Shown piece after piece: positions 26,228-34,944 of a stretch of 64,000 bases of DNA (within the stretch, counting starts at the first letter, position 1; each line of letters starts with the position of its first letter). The position numbers were made by a program, and so were the translations under genes. The DNA is from Bacillota bacterium (lineage in GTDB: Bacteria > Bacillota > UBA4882 > UBA8346). The notes below the pieces were generated by a model. It saw nothing but the letters and a program-made list of their open reading frames with translations. It did not search any database and was not told where the DNA came from. Location: assembly GCA_023394955.1 (NCBI GenBank), contig JAEWZY010000020.1:1-64000 (forward strand), written 5' to 3'.

Positions 26228-26259
26228 CCCCTTTCCGGTATATTTTCCCCGGAAAGGGG
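26228..26259 (-). terminator. leuA terminator overlapping the next gene's ribosome-binding site
   Basis: A perfect 11-bp stem (CCCCTTTCCGG, 26228-26238, with CCGGAAAGGGG, 26249-26259), 10-base loop, then TGTTTTTTATG on the minus strand. It has the form of a rho-independent terminator, but its 3' arm is also the SD of the Gfo/Idh gene and its T-run abuts that gene's ATG. Confidence 0.75.
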
Positions 26260-26284
26260 AGAAGTCATAAGCGAATTTTAAAAA

Positions 26285-27793
26285 TTATTTGATAGCCCGG
26301 ATCATTTTATTAATCGCGTGGAGGTATGCCAGGGTACTAGCCTCAATAATATCCGTGGAAAGGCCTCGCCCGACATAAGCATGGCCGTTCTCTCTGACTT
26401 TGACGATGACTTCACCCAAAGCGTCTTCTCCGGAAGTAACCGCTTTAATATTATACTCGTCAAGTTTTACCGTAAAGTTAGTGATCCGGTCGATAGCCTT
26501 ATAGATAGCATCGATAGGACCATGGCCGCATGAAGCTTCCTGGACTGGTGCTCCATCCACTTTCAAACGAATAGTAGCGGTTGGAATCGTCGAATTGCCG
26601 GTGCTGACATGGAGATAATCCAATTCATATTTATCGGCGATAATTTGAATTTCATTTCTGACTAAAGCTTCAAGATCGGAGTCGGTCACTTCCTTTTTCT
26701 TATCCGCCAACTCGATAAAGCGTTGGTAAGTTTGGTCGATTTCCGTCTCATTTAGGTTGTATCCCATTTCCTGGAGCCGGTTTTTAACCGCGTGCCGGCC
26801 GGAATGTTTGCCGAGAATAATATTGCTTTGTCCTAAACCGATGGATTCGGGAGTCATAATTTCGTAAGTCATTCGGTTTTTGAGCATTCCGTCCTGGTGA
26901 ATTCCGGCTTCATGGGCAAAAGCGTTGGAACCGACAATCGCCTTATTATGTTGGACCGGTTTTCCGGTGAGAGTTGACACCAATACACTGGAACGATGAA
27001 TTTGTTCCGTTGCCAGCCGGGTCTGGGCCTTAAAATTTTCCGGCCGGGTCTTAATAGCCATTACCACCTCTTCTAATGCGGCGTTCCCGGCCCGCTCACC
27101 CAGACCGTTAATGGTGCACTCAACCTGATCAGCGCCGTTCTCAACGGCAGCCAAAGAGTTGGATACCGCCATCCCCAGGTCGTTATGGCAATGAACCGAA
27201 AGGGAAACTCCGTCGATTCCGGGAGTGTTTTCCTTCAGATACCGGATTAGCCTGGCGAATTCGCTGGGAATGGCATATCCTACGGTGTCAGGGACATTAA
27301 TGATGGTGGCTCCGGCTTTAATGACCTCTTCAAAGATGCGGCAGAGGAAATCCCAATCGCTCCGGGTTGCGTCTTCGGCTGAGAACTCTACATTGGGACA
27401 AAGGCTTCTGGCATGTTTTACCGCTTCCACCGCCATAGCCACTACCTGATCCGGACCCTTATTAAGCTTATATTTCATATGAATATCCGAAGTAGCGATA
27501 AAAGTGTGGATCAAGGGGTTCTCCGCTTCCTTCAAAGCTTCCCAGGCCCGATCGATATCCCCTTTAACCGCTCGTGCCAGAGAGCAGACGGTTACACCTT
27601 TAATCTCTCGGGCTATGGCTTGAACTCCGGCAAAGTCCCCCGGCGAGACTATTGCAAATCCAGCTTCAATGATATCCACATTTAAGCGGGCTAACTGTCT
27701 GGCCACCTGTATTTTCTCATCTACGTTAAGGTTAATTCCGGCGGACTGTTCACCATCCCGAAGCGTAGTATCGAAGATTTTAATCTGTCTCAT
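26285..27793 (-). CDS. leuA: 2-isopropylmalate synthase
   Basis: ATG 27793 with AAGGAGG 9 bases upstream; upstream codons in frame belong to the T-box leader. 502 residues. HMGL-like barrel: IKIFDTTLRDGEQSAG (Arg/Asp), HTFIATSDIHMKYK, SAEDATRSDWDFL, SVHCHNDLGMAVSNS (metal His pair) and NGLGERAGNAALEEV. Linker and C-terminal allosteric LeuA domain (about 390-502; ATIRLKVDGAPVQEASCGHGPIDAIYKAI, read in pieces) are present, so leucine feedback is expected. It condenses 2-oxoisovalerate with acetyl-CoA. It is controlled by an upstream T-box. No other leu genes lie in the window. Confidence 0.94.
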   Translation of the reverse strand: MRQIKIFDTTLRDGEQSAGINLNVDEKIQVARQLARLNVDIIEAGFAIVSPGDFAGVQAIAREIKGVTVCSLARAVKGDIDRAWEALKEAENPLIHTFIATSDIHMKYKLNKGPDQVVAMAVEAVKHARSLCPNVEFSAEDATRSDWDFLCRIFEEVIKAGATIINVPDTVGYAIPSEFARLIRYLKENTPGIDGVSLSVHCHNDLGMAVSNSLAAVENGADQVECTINGLGERAGNAALEEVVMAIKTRPENFKAQTRLATEQIHRSSVLVSTLTGKPVQHNKAIVGSNAFAHEAGIHQDGMLKNRMTYEIMTPESIGLGQSNIILGKHSGRHAVKNRLQEMGYNLNETEIDQTYQRFIELADKKKEVTDSDLEALVRNEIQIIADKYELDYLHVSTGNSTIPTATIRLKVDGAPVQEASCGHGPIDAIYKAIDRITNFTVKLDEYNIKAVTSGEDALGEVIVKVRENGHAYVGRGLSTDIIEASTLAYLHAINKMIRAIK

Positions 27794-27845
27794 ATGACTA
27801 GGCCTCCTTAAATTTATTTCGAACTTTAGACTTTTGGACATTTTA

Positions 27846-28130
27846 AATACAAAAACCCTCGTCCCTAAAACATAGGGACGAGGGTAAATTCTCGTGGTAC
27901 CACCCAACTTCGCCATATAAATGGCCTCTGCGACATCTCCTATAACCACGCGGGTCATAGAGGGATGTTTTCGCGATAACGGGCCGGACTTCCGATTGGA
28001 AATCCCCCGGCTCCACCTACTCGAAAAACCTTTGGGCGGGCGGCTCGGAGGGGAGTTTCAGATGTTGGGGCGCTGGTTTTCACCAACCACCAGCTCTCTA
28101 GGGCCGTACCATCCTACTAGCCTCTTCATT
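27846..28130 (-). promoter_or_regulatory. T-box leader (leucine-type) of leuA
   Basis: On the minus strand: a Stem I region with GAAGAGG...AGTA near the 5' end, and a GAAA-CTC-CCC specifier region whose CTC (28053-28055) is a Leu codon. The universal T-box sequence TGGTACCACG is at 27893-27902. A competing terminator stem (27856-27866 with 27873-27884) with a T-run is followed by leuA. Uncharged tRNA-Leu would stabilise the antiterminator and allow transcription of leuA. Confidence 0.9.
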
Positions 28131-28212
28131 GCAGTTAATATATATTTAAACAAAATTATAAGTGAGAATCATGTGGGTGTCAATAGAATTTATAAATTTT
28201 GTCAGACAAATT

Positions 28213-29076
28213 TTATTCACTATCTTTATTACTGTTGTTATTATTCTCTAATTCAGTTTCCGGGGTCTCCAAAATGATCTCCTCAATCTCCGCTAAGAGG
28301 ACTTCTTTCTTGACGCCGTCTTCCAATTCTACCAAAACGGATTCCTTAACCGGATATGTTTCGAGAATTCTCCCTTCAGCTCCGTCAATCCGGACCTTGC
28401 CGCCGACCAGAGGCAGATCGGATTTGGCGTCGCGGTAGGAAGAGGACTCGTATTTTAAGCAGCACATCAGCCGGGAACAGATTCCGGAAATTTTGACCGG
28501 GTTTAAAGACAGGTTTTGTTCTTTGGCCATTTTAATCGAGACCGGCTCAAACTCTCCTAGGAAAGTGGCGCAACACAAAGGGCGGCCGCAAGGCCCAAGA
28601 CCCCCTAGCATCTTGGCTTCATCCCTGACTCCAATCTGTCGCAATTCGATCCGGGTTTTAAAAACAGCCGCCAGATCTTTTACCAATTCTCGAAAATCAA
28701 TACGCCCATCAGCGGTAAAATAAAATATTATCTTGCTTCGGTCAAAAGTATACTCGACATCAACCAACTTCATCTCTAATTGGTGCTGTTTGATTTTTTG
28801 GAGGCAAGTATCAAAGGCTTTTTTGCTTTTTTCCTCGTTCTCCTTTAATTGAGCATGATCTTCGGGGGTGGCGATACGGATCACCTTTTTCAGAGGGGAA
28901 GTGACCTTATCTTCAAAAACTTCGCGGGGGCCGATCATTACTTTGCCGAATTCAATACCTCTAACTGTTTCGACAATGACTTGATCTCCTTGTTTAAGCT
29001 CGAAACCGACAGGGTCGAAATAATATATTTTACCTGCCAGTTTAAAACTGACGCCAATTACTGTAACCATTTTCAA
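28213..29076 (-). CDS. ricT: PSP1 domain protein RicT/YaaT
   Basis: 287 residues. TTG 29076 has GAAGGGA at 5 bases; ATG 29070 is the alternative. PSP1 domain with the family Cys cluster GGLGPCGRPLCC...GICSRLMCCLKYE (about 165-215). In Bacillus the RicT(YaaT)-RicF-RicA complex binds Fe-S clusters, affects RNase Y mRNA processing, and is needed for competence and sporulation. A poly-Asn/acidic C-terminal tail is present. It lies downstream of holB on the same strand, as in Bacillus. Confidence 0.93.
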   Translation of the reverse strand: MKMVTVIGVSFKLAGKIYYFDPVGFELKQGDQVIVETVRGIEFGKVMIGPREVFEDKVTSPLKKVIRIATPEDHAQLKENEEKSKKAFDTCLQKIKQHQLEMKLVDVEYTFDRSKIIFYFTADGRIDFRELVKDLAAVFKTRIELRQIGVRDEAKMLGGLGPCGRPLCCATFLGEFEPVSIKMAKEQNLSLNPVKISGICSRLMCCLKYESSSYRDAKSDLPLVGGKVRIDGAEGRILETYPVKESVLVELEDGVKKEVLLAEIEEIILETPETELENNNNSNKDSE

Positions 29077-29208
29077 TTCAATCCCTTCACTAACCTATAT
29101 ATCCGTTATATCCGTAAATATCTCAGCTTATTTGAATAAACATAGTTCAAAATAAATTACTCTCTCAAAGGCAGGCGGCTTATTATATTTAAAAAATCTT
29201 CCGACGGA

Positions 29209-30138
29209 TTAATAGATCTTTTTGGCTGTTTTTAATGTCAGAAAAAATTCTTCAATTACCAATTTAAGATTGACATTGCTTTCAATCATGGCGATAACTT
29301 GTCCTATTTTTTCCAGGATAAAAATAAATTCGTTAATCTTACTCCTCAGTGGTGAACCGGAATTTTTCAACAGTTCCTGCCGGGCTTGGTATTCCCATCT
29401 TTTGAACAGCTCTAAAATATCGCGCCGTTCTTTTTTTCCCAAGTCATTAGCGGTTTTAAACAAATCCAGCAAACCCAAGGAAAGGACCTGCTCCAGTCCT
29501 AATAAGGGTTCGACTTGGCCCTGATCTAAGCAGTTTAAAGCTTTTCCCGGTAAACCCTGGCATGATCCGGCCCGCTCGGTGGCGTCGGAGGGGTCAGCCC
29601 CCTTTTTAATTAGCGCCTCAGCAATCTCAGGATTTGGTACGGGAAAAAGCTGATAAACCTGGCAGCGCGATCGAATGGTAGGTAAGATCAAATCCAACCG
29701 GACTGCGGTAAATATAAAGACCACCCCCGGCGGAGGCCCTTCTAAAGTTTTTAAAAAACTATTAGCCGCGGCTTCGGTTAATAATTCGGCATCCGGGAAA
29801 TAACATACTTTTCGTTTTCCCATTAACGGCCGGTAAAACAATTCATGTTGGAGTCGGCGGAGTTGTTCGATTTTGATCGAATTTCCCCCCGCCGGTAAAA
29901 TTGTAATTAAGTCGGGATGGTTGTCCGTTTTTATCCGGACACAAGCCGGACACGGGCAGTCCGCTTCCGCGGTTTTTTCACGACAAAGCAACCGGGCGGC
30001 AAAGGCCTTGGCCAGTGTTTTTTTACCGATTCCTACCGGGCCGGTAAATAGATAGGCATGGCTAACTTTGTCTTCGTCGATTGCGGTTGTTAAGGCGCGG
30101 ATTATTTCCTTATGCCCAATTATATCAGAAAAATGCAC
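29209..30138 (-). CDS. holB: DNA polymerase III delta-prime subunit
   Basis: Start placed at GTG 30138 with CGGAGAA 5 bases upstream; 309 residues. AAA+ clamp-loader fold: SDIIGHKEIIRAL, P-loop GPVGIGKKTLAKA, zinc-binding Cys set CREKTAEADCPCPACVR, sensor region SFLKTLEGPPPGVVFIFTA with SRC, and a C-terminal helical collar domain. It loads the beta clamp together with DnaX (encoded at 35265-36839). It is between yaaR and ricT. Confidence 0.92.
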   Translation of the reverse strand: MHFSDIIGHKEIIRALTTAIDEDKVSHAYLFTGPVGIGKKTLAKAFAARLLCREKTAEADCPCPACVRIKTDNHPDLITILPAGGNSIKIEQLRRLQHELFYRPLMGKRKVCYFPDAELLTEAAANSFLKTLEGPPPGVVFIFTAVRLDLILPTIRSRCQVYQLFPVPNPEIAEALIKKGADPSDATERAGSCQGLPGKALNCLDQGQVEPLLGLEQVLSLGLLDLFKTANDLGKKERRDILELFKRWEYQARQELLKNSGSPLRSKINEFIFILEKIGQVIAMIESNVNLKLVIEEFFLTLKTAKKIY

Positions 30139-30169
30139 AATCGTTCTCCGTTTTGTTTGTTTTAAAATA

Positions 30170-30622
30170 TTAAATATATAAATCCAATAACATTCCCCGA
30201 ATCTCGTCCAGTTTGGCAACTAAGTCAATTTGTTTTTTTTCTTTGTTCATTACCTCATCGGTGAGCTCTTCTAAAGCTTTATTAATATTCTTAACTGTAA
30301 GATAACTCTTCCGGTTACCGCTGCGGTCCCAATGGGTTTCTTCATTAAGTTCATAGGTTTGATTCATAGCTTCCCTGATAAATGAAGCAACCAACCGGCG
30401 GTATTTTTTTATACCATTGGGAGTGGGCGCTTTTTTTAGATTTTCACTAACCGAATCAATCTGGCGCAGGAGCTCGTCACAGGCTTGACGGCGGCGTTCA
30501 TTGTCAGTCTCCTTCAAAGTATCAATAAAAGCCGCTTGTTTGGAATTGATCCCGGAATTCCTGGCAAAAGCCTCGTTACTCCCGGCACCTACCTGCTTTG
30601 AACCGGTTGGTTTTACTTCCAT
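30170..30622 (-). CDS. yaaR: YaaR family (DUF327) protein
   Basis: ATG 30622 with CGGAGG 7 bases upstream; 150 residues. DUF327 pattern: FIDTLKETDNERRRQACDELLRQID, then KKYRRLVASFIREAMNQTYEL, then a helical C-terminus ending LDLYI. Soluble, helical and of unknown function; in Bacillus it lies in the tmk-yaaQ-yaaR-holB operon, as here. Confidence 0.9.
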   Translation of the reverse strand: MEVKPTGSKQVGAGSNEAFARNSGINSKQAAFIDTLKETDNERRRQACDELLRQIDSVSENLKKAPTPNGIKKYRRLVASFIREAMNQTYELNEETHWDRSGNRKSYLTVKNINKALEELTDEVMNKEKKQIDLVAKLDEIRGMLLDLYI

Positions 30623-30635
30623 CTGCCGACCTCCG

Positions 30636-30965
30636 TTAAACTTTAGAGAACTCCAAAACATCCACTACAAAAACAGTAGCTCCGCCTACGGAAACCTCAA
30701 TTGGTTCCGGGATATAATTATTCATCGAACGTCCCACGGAGGCGATGGGCGACATTAATTGTTTCCGGGAATGGCAGGTATCTTTGATCAAATCCACTAC
30801 TTCCCGGACCTGATTATCATCAACCCCAATCAGCAGAGTGGTATTGCCCAGCCGGAGAAACCCCCCGGTACTGGCCAGTTTAGTGGCATAGTAATTGTGT
30901 TCAGTCAATACGCCGAGCAACCTGTTGACATCCTGGTCCTGAACCATTGCAATCACTAATCTCAT
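30636..30965 (-). CDS. darA: YaaQ/DarA-type c-di-AMP receptor (PII-like)
   Basis: ATG 30965; AAGGGG lies 11-14 bases upstream. An in-frame TTG three codons earlier is too close to that site. 109 residues, PII-like ferredoxin fold: RLVIAMVQDQDVNRLLGVL, T-loop-like KLASTGGFLRLGNTTLLIGV, and C-terminal GGATVFVVDV. Proteins of this family (DarA/PstA) bind c-di-AMP as trimers in Bacillus, Listeria and Staphylococcus. The gene position between tmk and yaaR is conserved. Confidence 0.92.
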   Translation of the reverse strand: MRLVIAMVQDQDVNRLLGVLTEHNYYATKLASTGGFLRLGNTTLLIGVDDNQVREVVDLIKDTCHSRKQLMSPIASVGRSMNNYIPEPIEVSVGGATVFVVDVLEFSKV

Positions 30966-30978
30966 TTGTACCAACCCC

Positions 30979-31629
30979 TTATCCGAATTTTAGATTTAAC
31001 CTCCGAGACATAATCTCGGCCATCTCTGTAAACACGGCATTAATGCTCTTGCCGGCGGTGTTGATCACTACAATTCTTTCATCTTCTTCCGCTAATTTTA
31101 AATAGCCGTTCCTGACCCGTTCTTGAAAGGATAAACCTCGCATCTCAATGCGATCGCAATCATTTCCATCAGTTATAGCGCGGGAACGAACTCTTTCTCC
31201 GGAAGTTTCCGCCGCCGAATCCAATAGAAAAGTGAGATCAGGCCGGATTTCTCCGGCAGCCAAGCGATTAATCTCTTTGATTAAATTCAGATCCCGGCCT
31301 AAACCATATCCTTGATAGGCCAGGCTTGAATGGACAAACCGCTCCGAGATGACTATTTCACCGGCCTCTAGGGCAGGTTTAATTTGAACATTAACATGCT
31401 GAACCCTTGAGGCGGCATAAAGCAAGATTTCGGCTAAGGGGTCCAGCTCTTCCTTGCCGGGGGTCAGGATTATCCGTCTAATCTCTTCAGCCAGCTCGGT
31501 ACCGCCCGGTTCCCTGGTTAGCAGCACCTGATAACCCATGGTTTCGAGACGCTGGTGAATCAGCTTGGCCTGGGTCGATTTACCGCAACCGTCAATTCCT
31601 TCTAAAGTAATAAAGTATCCTGTCCCCAT
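30979..31629 (-). CDS. tmk: Thymidylate kinase
   Basis: 216 residues. Walker A GIDGCGKSTQ near the N-terminus; LTREPGGTELAEEIR (DR/EPG motif); SERFVHSSLAYQG, the phosphate and thymidine contact region; and a LID with RVRSRAITDGNDC. It converts dTMP to dTDP for DNA synthesis. It is 4 bp from the decarboxylase gene upstream and 13 bp from darA downstream, so it is within one operon. Confidence 0.95.
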   Translation of the reverse strand: MGTGYFITLEGIDGCGKSTQAKLIHQRLETMGYQVLLTREPGGTELAEEIRRIILTPGKEELDPLAEILLYAASRVQHVNVQIKPALEAGEIVISERFVHSSLAYQGYGLGRDLNLIKEINRLAAGEIRPDLTFLLDSAAETSGERVRSRAITDGNDCDRIEMRGLSFQERVRNGYLKLAEEDERIVVINTAGKSINAVFTEMAEIMSRRLNLKFG

Positions 31630-31633
31630 TTTC

Positions 31634-33058
31634 TTACCGGTTCTCCTTAACCACTAGAATTTTGCCTTCCGGATCCAGTCCGCGCACCATTCCGCCTAAG
31701 GCAAGGGCTTCTTTGATGCTCTCGATTTCTTCCGTTCCGATCAATTCACCGGGAATCAACAAAGGAACTCCCGGCGGATAGGGGGCGATAATGCCGGCGG
31801 ATATTCTTCCGACGGCCTCATCCGGAGAAACCGCTTTTTTTGCGGAAAAAACCGTTTCCCGGGCCGGCATAACGGGGGAGGGTAATGATTGAGGCAAGCA
31901 ATGAAGGGGAGCTATTTTCCGGTTACTCCGGTTGGAAATGCCGGCCACAGCTTGAGAAAGGGCCTTAAAATCCGCTTGGCCCTGCCAAGGGGCGATCAAA
32001 AAAGTTACTTGGTTAAAATCGGCGTATTCCGGTTGAACGCGAAATTCATTCTCTAAAATAGCGGCGGCTTGATATCCGGTTAATCCTGAAAGGCGAAAGC
32101 TGAGTGTAATCTTCCAGGGATCAATCATTGTATCGGCCTCCGGCGGTTGTTCTAAAATTTGGACGCCATTGCAAGCCGCAATTTGGGAACGTACTTTGTT
32201 AAGTTCGGGCAACCGTTCCCGGAATAAGTCGGCTCCTGCTTGGGCCAGAAAGCGCCGGTTGGAATCAAGAGATGCTAATAAAATATATGACGGGCTGGTA
32301 GTGGATATTAAGTCGATTCCTTGCCGAACCCAACCCGGCTCAATCCTTGTGGAACGAAGGTGGAGCATTCCGGTTTGGGTTAGGGACCCCATTATTTTGT
32401 GGGTCCCCTGGACCCATAGATCCGCAGCTTGATAAGCGTTATAACCGGTTATGCCGGACCATTCCAGATGGCCGCCATGGGCTTCATCGATCAGCAGAAA
32501 CTTCTCACCGATAATGTTACGATATTTTTGAACCCCTTTAGTTATCCCTTGGTACGTCGGATTGGTTAGGATTAACCCCTTAAAGTCGGGATTGGCATCG
32601 ATTTTTTTTTGCAAAGCCGTTTCTTTAAGGCCGTTGGGAATTCCCCAATCCGGCAGGTATTCGGTTTCGACGAAAACCGGAGTCAAACCCGATAGAATGA
32701 TCCCATTGATCACGGAGAGATGGCAATTACGGGCGACTAACACTTTATCTCCCGGAGCGAACAGTCCGGCTAAGGCGCCGATAATTCCCTGGGACGCGCC
32801 TTGGGTCAGAAAAAAGCTGTAATCGGCTTGGAAAAAATCCGCCGCTAACATTTGGGCTTTGTTTAGAGCCCCCGACCAATCAAAGGCCGTGATCTCTGTT
32901 AAGTCGATTTGATTAATTAAGCCTGGTTTCAGCCATTCCCGTTCCAAACCAACCCCTCGTTTATGGCCGGGAGTATGAAAGGGAACTAACGGTCTTTTGG
33001 AGTAGCTTAGCAACTCTTCAAAGAGGGGCGCTTGTTTCTGGGCGATATTTACTTTCAT
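31634..33058 (-). CDS. Orn/Lys/Arg decarboxylase family PLP enzyme (YaaO-like)
   Basis: 474 residues. Fold-type I PLP enzyme: PFHTPGHKRGVGLE at the N-terminus, FFLTQGASQGIIGALAGL, LIDEAHGGHLEW (cofactor Asp/His), and GTHKIMGSLTQTG with the Schiff-base Lys at about residue 220. The C-terminal small domain contains GIIAPYPPGVPLLIPGE, the family signature. Decarboxylates a basic amino acid (Arg, Lys or Orn), probably for polyamine synthesis; the exact substrate is not readable. Head of the tmk operon, as yaaO in Bacillus. Confidence 0.88.
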   Translation of the reverse strand: MKVNIAQKQAPLFEELLSYSKRPLVPFHTPGHKRGVGLEREWLKPGLINQIDLTEITAFDWSGALNKAQMLAADFFQADYSFFLTQGASQGIIGALAGLFAPGDKVLVARNCHLSVINGIILSGLTPVFVETEYLPDWGIPNGLKETALQKKIDANPDFKGLILTNPTYQGITKGVQKYRNIIGEKFLLIDEAHGGHLEWSGITGYNAYQAADLWVQGTHKIMGSLTQTGMLHLRSTRIEPGWVRQGIDLISTTSPSYILLASLDSNRRFLAQAGADLFRERLPELNKVRSQIAACNGVQILEQPPEADTMIDPWKITLSFRLSGLTGYQAAAILENEFRVQPEYADFNQVTFLIAPWQGQADFKALSQAVAGISNRSNRKIAPLHCLPQSLPSPVMPARETVFSAKKAVSPDEAVGRISAGIIAPYPPGVPLLIPGELIGTEEIESIKEALALGGMVRGLDPEGKILVVKENR

Positions 33059-33206
33059 TAATGAATTTTATTCGACAAGTTTGCGGCGCTTTCCTTTTTC
33101 TTTATCAGCGATTATGAAATGCCGTTACGCGTGACACGAATTTAAAAAAGTTTAAACAGGCTAAACAATTATTCTTTGACAAGCAGGAGCTGGAGATTGC
33201 CTAAAA

Positions 33207-33230
33207 TAAAAAAAGGCTGTCAAGCCTTTT
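33207..33230 (-). terminator. Terminator overlapping the end of the Gin-like gene
   Basis: On the minus strand AAAAGGCT/AGCCTTTT with a 4-base loop, followed by a T-run; its first arm includes the last codons of the gene at 33220. Confidence 0.75.
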
Positions 33231-33423
33231 CTTCATATTCATCCAATTTGACGGCGGATTTTTCCCAAAAGCGGCGGCAGCAATCGATCCAGTGCTGATA
33301 ATCGATCTTCCCTGTTTGGCATTGAACTAATTTGGTCTCGCAATCTTTACAGAGGTATTGTCCCAAAATCTTTAAACCCCCCGAGGTAGCGGATCCGCAA
33401 CTAAAACATTCAGGGTTATCCAT
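33220..33423 (-). CDS. csfB: Gin (CsfB)-type inhibitor of sigma-G
   Basis: ATG 33423 with ACGGAGG 8 bases upstream; 67 residues. Zinc-ribbon pattern CFSCG...GLKILGQYLCKDCE closely follows Gin/CsfB, a small anti-sigma factor that keeps sigma-G (and sigma-E) inactive until engulfment. In Bacillus csfB lies just upstream of xpaC-yaaN-yaaO-tmk; here it lies just upstream of the yaaO-like gene with xpaC and yaaN missing. Transcription by a forespore sigma factor is expected but no promoter was identified with confidence. Confidence 0.85.
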   Translation of the reverse strand: MDNPECFSCGSATSGGLKILGQYLCKDCETKLVQCQTGKIDYQHWIDCCRRFWEKSAVKLDEYEEKA

Positions 33424-33513
33424 CAACCATACCTCCGTTAAGTTGGACATTTCGGAAACCATTATATTATAAAACTATGTCACAAGGCGTAAATTCGTGT
33501 CTGTCCCCATCTT

Positions 33514-33786
33514 TTATATTTTAATCCAATATTTCAGGATTACCAGCGAAGCCAGTCCGGGAATGCCTAAAAAACCCGTAAAAAAAGAATTGAAGGGATT
33601 CAAAGGGATTAGACAATCCCAACCGCAACTAGAGATTAGAAGGTTGTATAGATAAAGGCCGAAAGCGCCCAGCGCTCCTTGGAACAAGAAATTGAAAATT
33701 ATGAAGAGGGGTTTCCAACAATTTTTCCCCAAAAGATATAAGAAACCGAGAATGATCAAATAAGTAATGATTAATCCGGCCGGCAT
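33514..33786 (-). CDS. bofA: Pro-sigma-K processing inhibitor BofA
   Basis: ATG 33786 with AAGGAGG 8 bases upstream; 90 residues. Two or three hydrophobic helices: AGLIITYLIILGFLYLLGK, then PLFIIFNFLFQGALGAFGLYLYN, and the conserved C-terminal NPFNSFFTGFLGIPGLASLVILKY. BofA sits in the outer forespore membrane and restrains the SpoIVFB protease that activates sigma-K. Presence supports a spore-forming host. It is in the yaaL/DUF2508-bofA-csfB order. Confidence 0.92.
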   Translation of the reverse strand: MPAGLIITYLIILGFLYLLGKNCWKPLFIIFNFLFQGALGAFGLYLYNLLISSCGWDCLIPLNPFNSFFTGFLGIPGLASLVILKYWIKI

Positions 33787-33851
33787 GATTATCACCTCCT
33801 TAAAACATTGTATTGGAGGCGGCGCCGTTTTAGACCCGGTCCCGGAACTGC

Positions 33852-34166
33852 TTATCCAACCCGGTCCAAGGAGAAGCGTTCGATATTGATCCCTTTTTCC
33901 TTGGCCTGTTTCAGCAAATAAGTATATTTTTTTTCGGTGGCGCCCATATAAAAAATTGCATGATCGATGAGATCGGGGTCTTGGACACTATTAAAGTAGG
34001 CTTCGGCATATTGCCATTCCCGTCGGGCATTTTCTAAATTTTTCATTATGTCAGGGGCTTTGATCGCCCCTGCCTGCGGGTCGTCCAGTCGAAAAAGACC
34101 CCAGATCTTACTCAATATTGGCCGCCAATCCCGTTTTTTTCGGTTATGACCTTTGGACTCCAGCAT
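33852..34166 (-). CDS. DUF2508 family protein (YaaL-like)
   Basis: ATG 34166 with ACGGAGG 5 bases upstream; 104 residues. Basic N-terminus, then a helical region ENARREWQYAEAYFNSVQDPDLIDHAIFYMGATEKKYTYLLKQAKEKG (about 45-95, read in pieces) matching the DUF2508 family. Function unknown. In Bacillus the homologue yaaL lies between recR and bofA, exactly as here. Confidence 0.85.
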   Translation of the reverse strand: MLESKGHNRKKRDWRPILSKIWGLFRLDDPQAGAIKAPDIMKNLENARREWQYAEAYFNSVQDPDLIDHAIFYMGATEKKYTYLLKQAKEKGINIERFSLDRVG

Positions 34167-34335
34167 TGTTTCCTCCGTAATAAATGATCGAAATAAGTAT
34201 GAACCAACGGAGGAAAATTTATACATTAAAATCAGTAGTCAGGAGATAGGAGACAGGAGTCAGTAAGCGCCGGTTACTCTGCCTCTGGGTTTTCTTTTTG
34301 AAGCGCTTCATTAGGGAGAGCAAGAGAGAGGTCGG

Positions 34336-34932
34336 TCAAAGTTCGGTCCGGCCTTCAAAAGCTTTGCCCAAAGTAATCTCATCGGCGTATTCCAAGTCCC
34401 CGCCGACAGGTAACCCCCGGGCGAGTCTGGTAACTTTGTACCCCATGGGGCGTAATAATTTACTTAGGTATAAAGCGGTGGCTTCTCCTTCGACATTGGG
34501 ATCGGTGGCGATAATCACTTCCTGAAACCGTCCCCCGCTAATTCTGTGTAATAATTCTTTAATCCTTAACTCCTCAGGCCCAATGCCTTCCAGGGGAGAC
34601 AGGGCTCCCCCCAGCACATGATATTGTCCTTTATAGACACGGGTCCGTTCCATGGCGATTACATCCTTAGGTTCCTCGACCACGCAAAGGAAAGAGCGGT
34701 CCCGTCCTTGATTTTCACAGATGGAGCAGGGGGAAGTTTCGGTTAAATGGCCGCAAATATCACAAAACCCCATCTTATGCTTGGCCGCTAAAAGCGCTTC
34801 AGCGATCTTTCCGACCTCGTCCTCGGAAAGGGTTAGAATATAAAAAGCAAGCCGTTGGGCGGTTTTGGGGCCCACTCCCGGAAGCTTGCTTAGTTCATGG
34901 ATTAGTCTGGTCATTGGTTGAGGGTATAACAT
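34336..34932 (-). CDS. recR: Recombination mediator RecR
   Basis: 198 residues from ATG 34932, the family's usual length and N-terminus (LYPQPMTRLIHELSKLPGVGPKTAQR); an in-frame ATG 34944 would overlap the ybaB stop. Helix-hairpin-helix (KLPGVGPKTAQRLA), four-Cys zinc finger CDIC...CSIC (about 57-72), Toprim domain CVVEEPKDVIAMER...IIATDPNVEGEATALYL. Works with RecO/RecF in gap repair. It is in the dnaX-ybaB-recR operon. Confidence 0.96.
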   Translation of the reverse strand: MLYPQPMTRLIHELSKLPGVGPKTAQRLAFYILTLSEDEVGKIAEALLAAKHKMGFCDICGHLTETSPCSICENQGRDRSFLCVVEEPKDVIAMERTRVYKGQYHVLGGALSPLEGIGPEELRIKELLHRISGGRFQEVIIATDPNVEGEATALYLSKLLRPMGYKVTRLARGLPVGGDLEYADEITLGKAFEGRTEL

Positions 34933-34944
34933 GGCGCCACCCAT

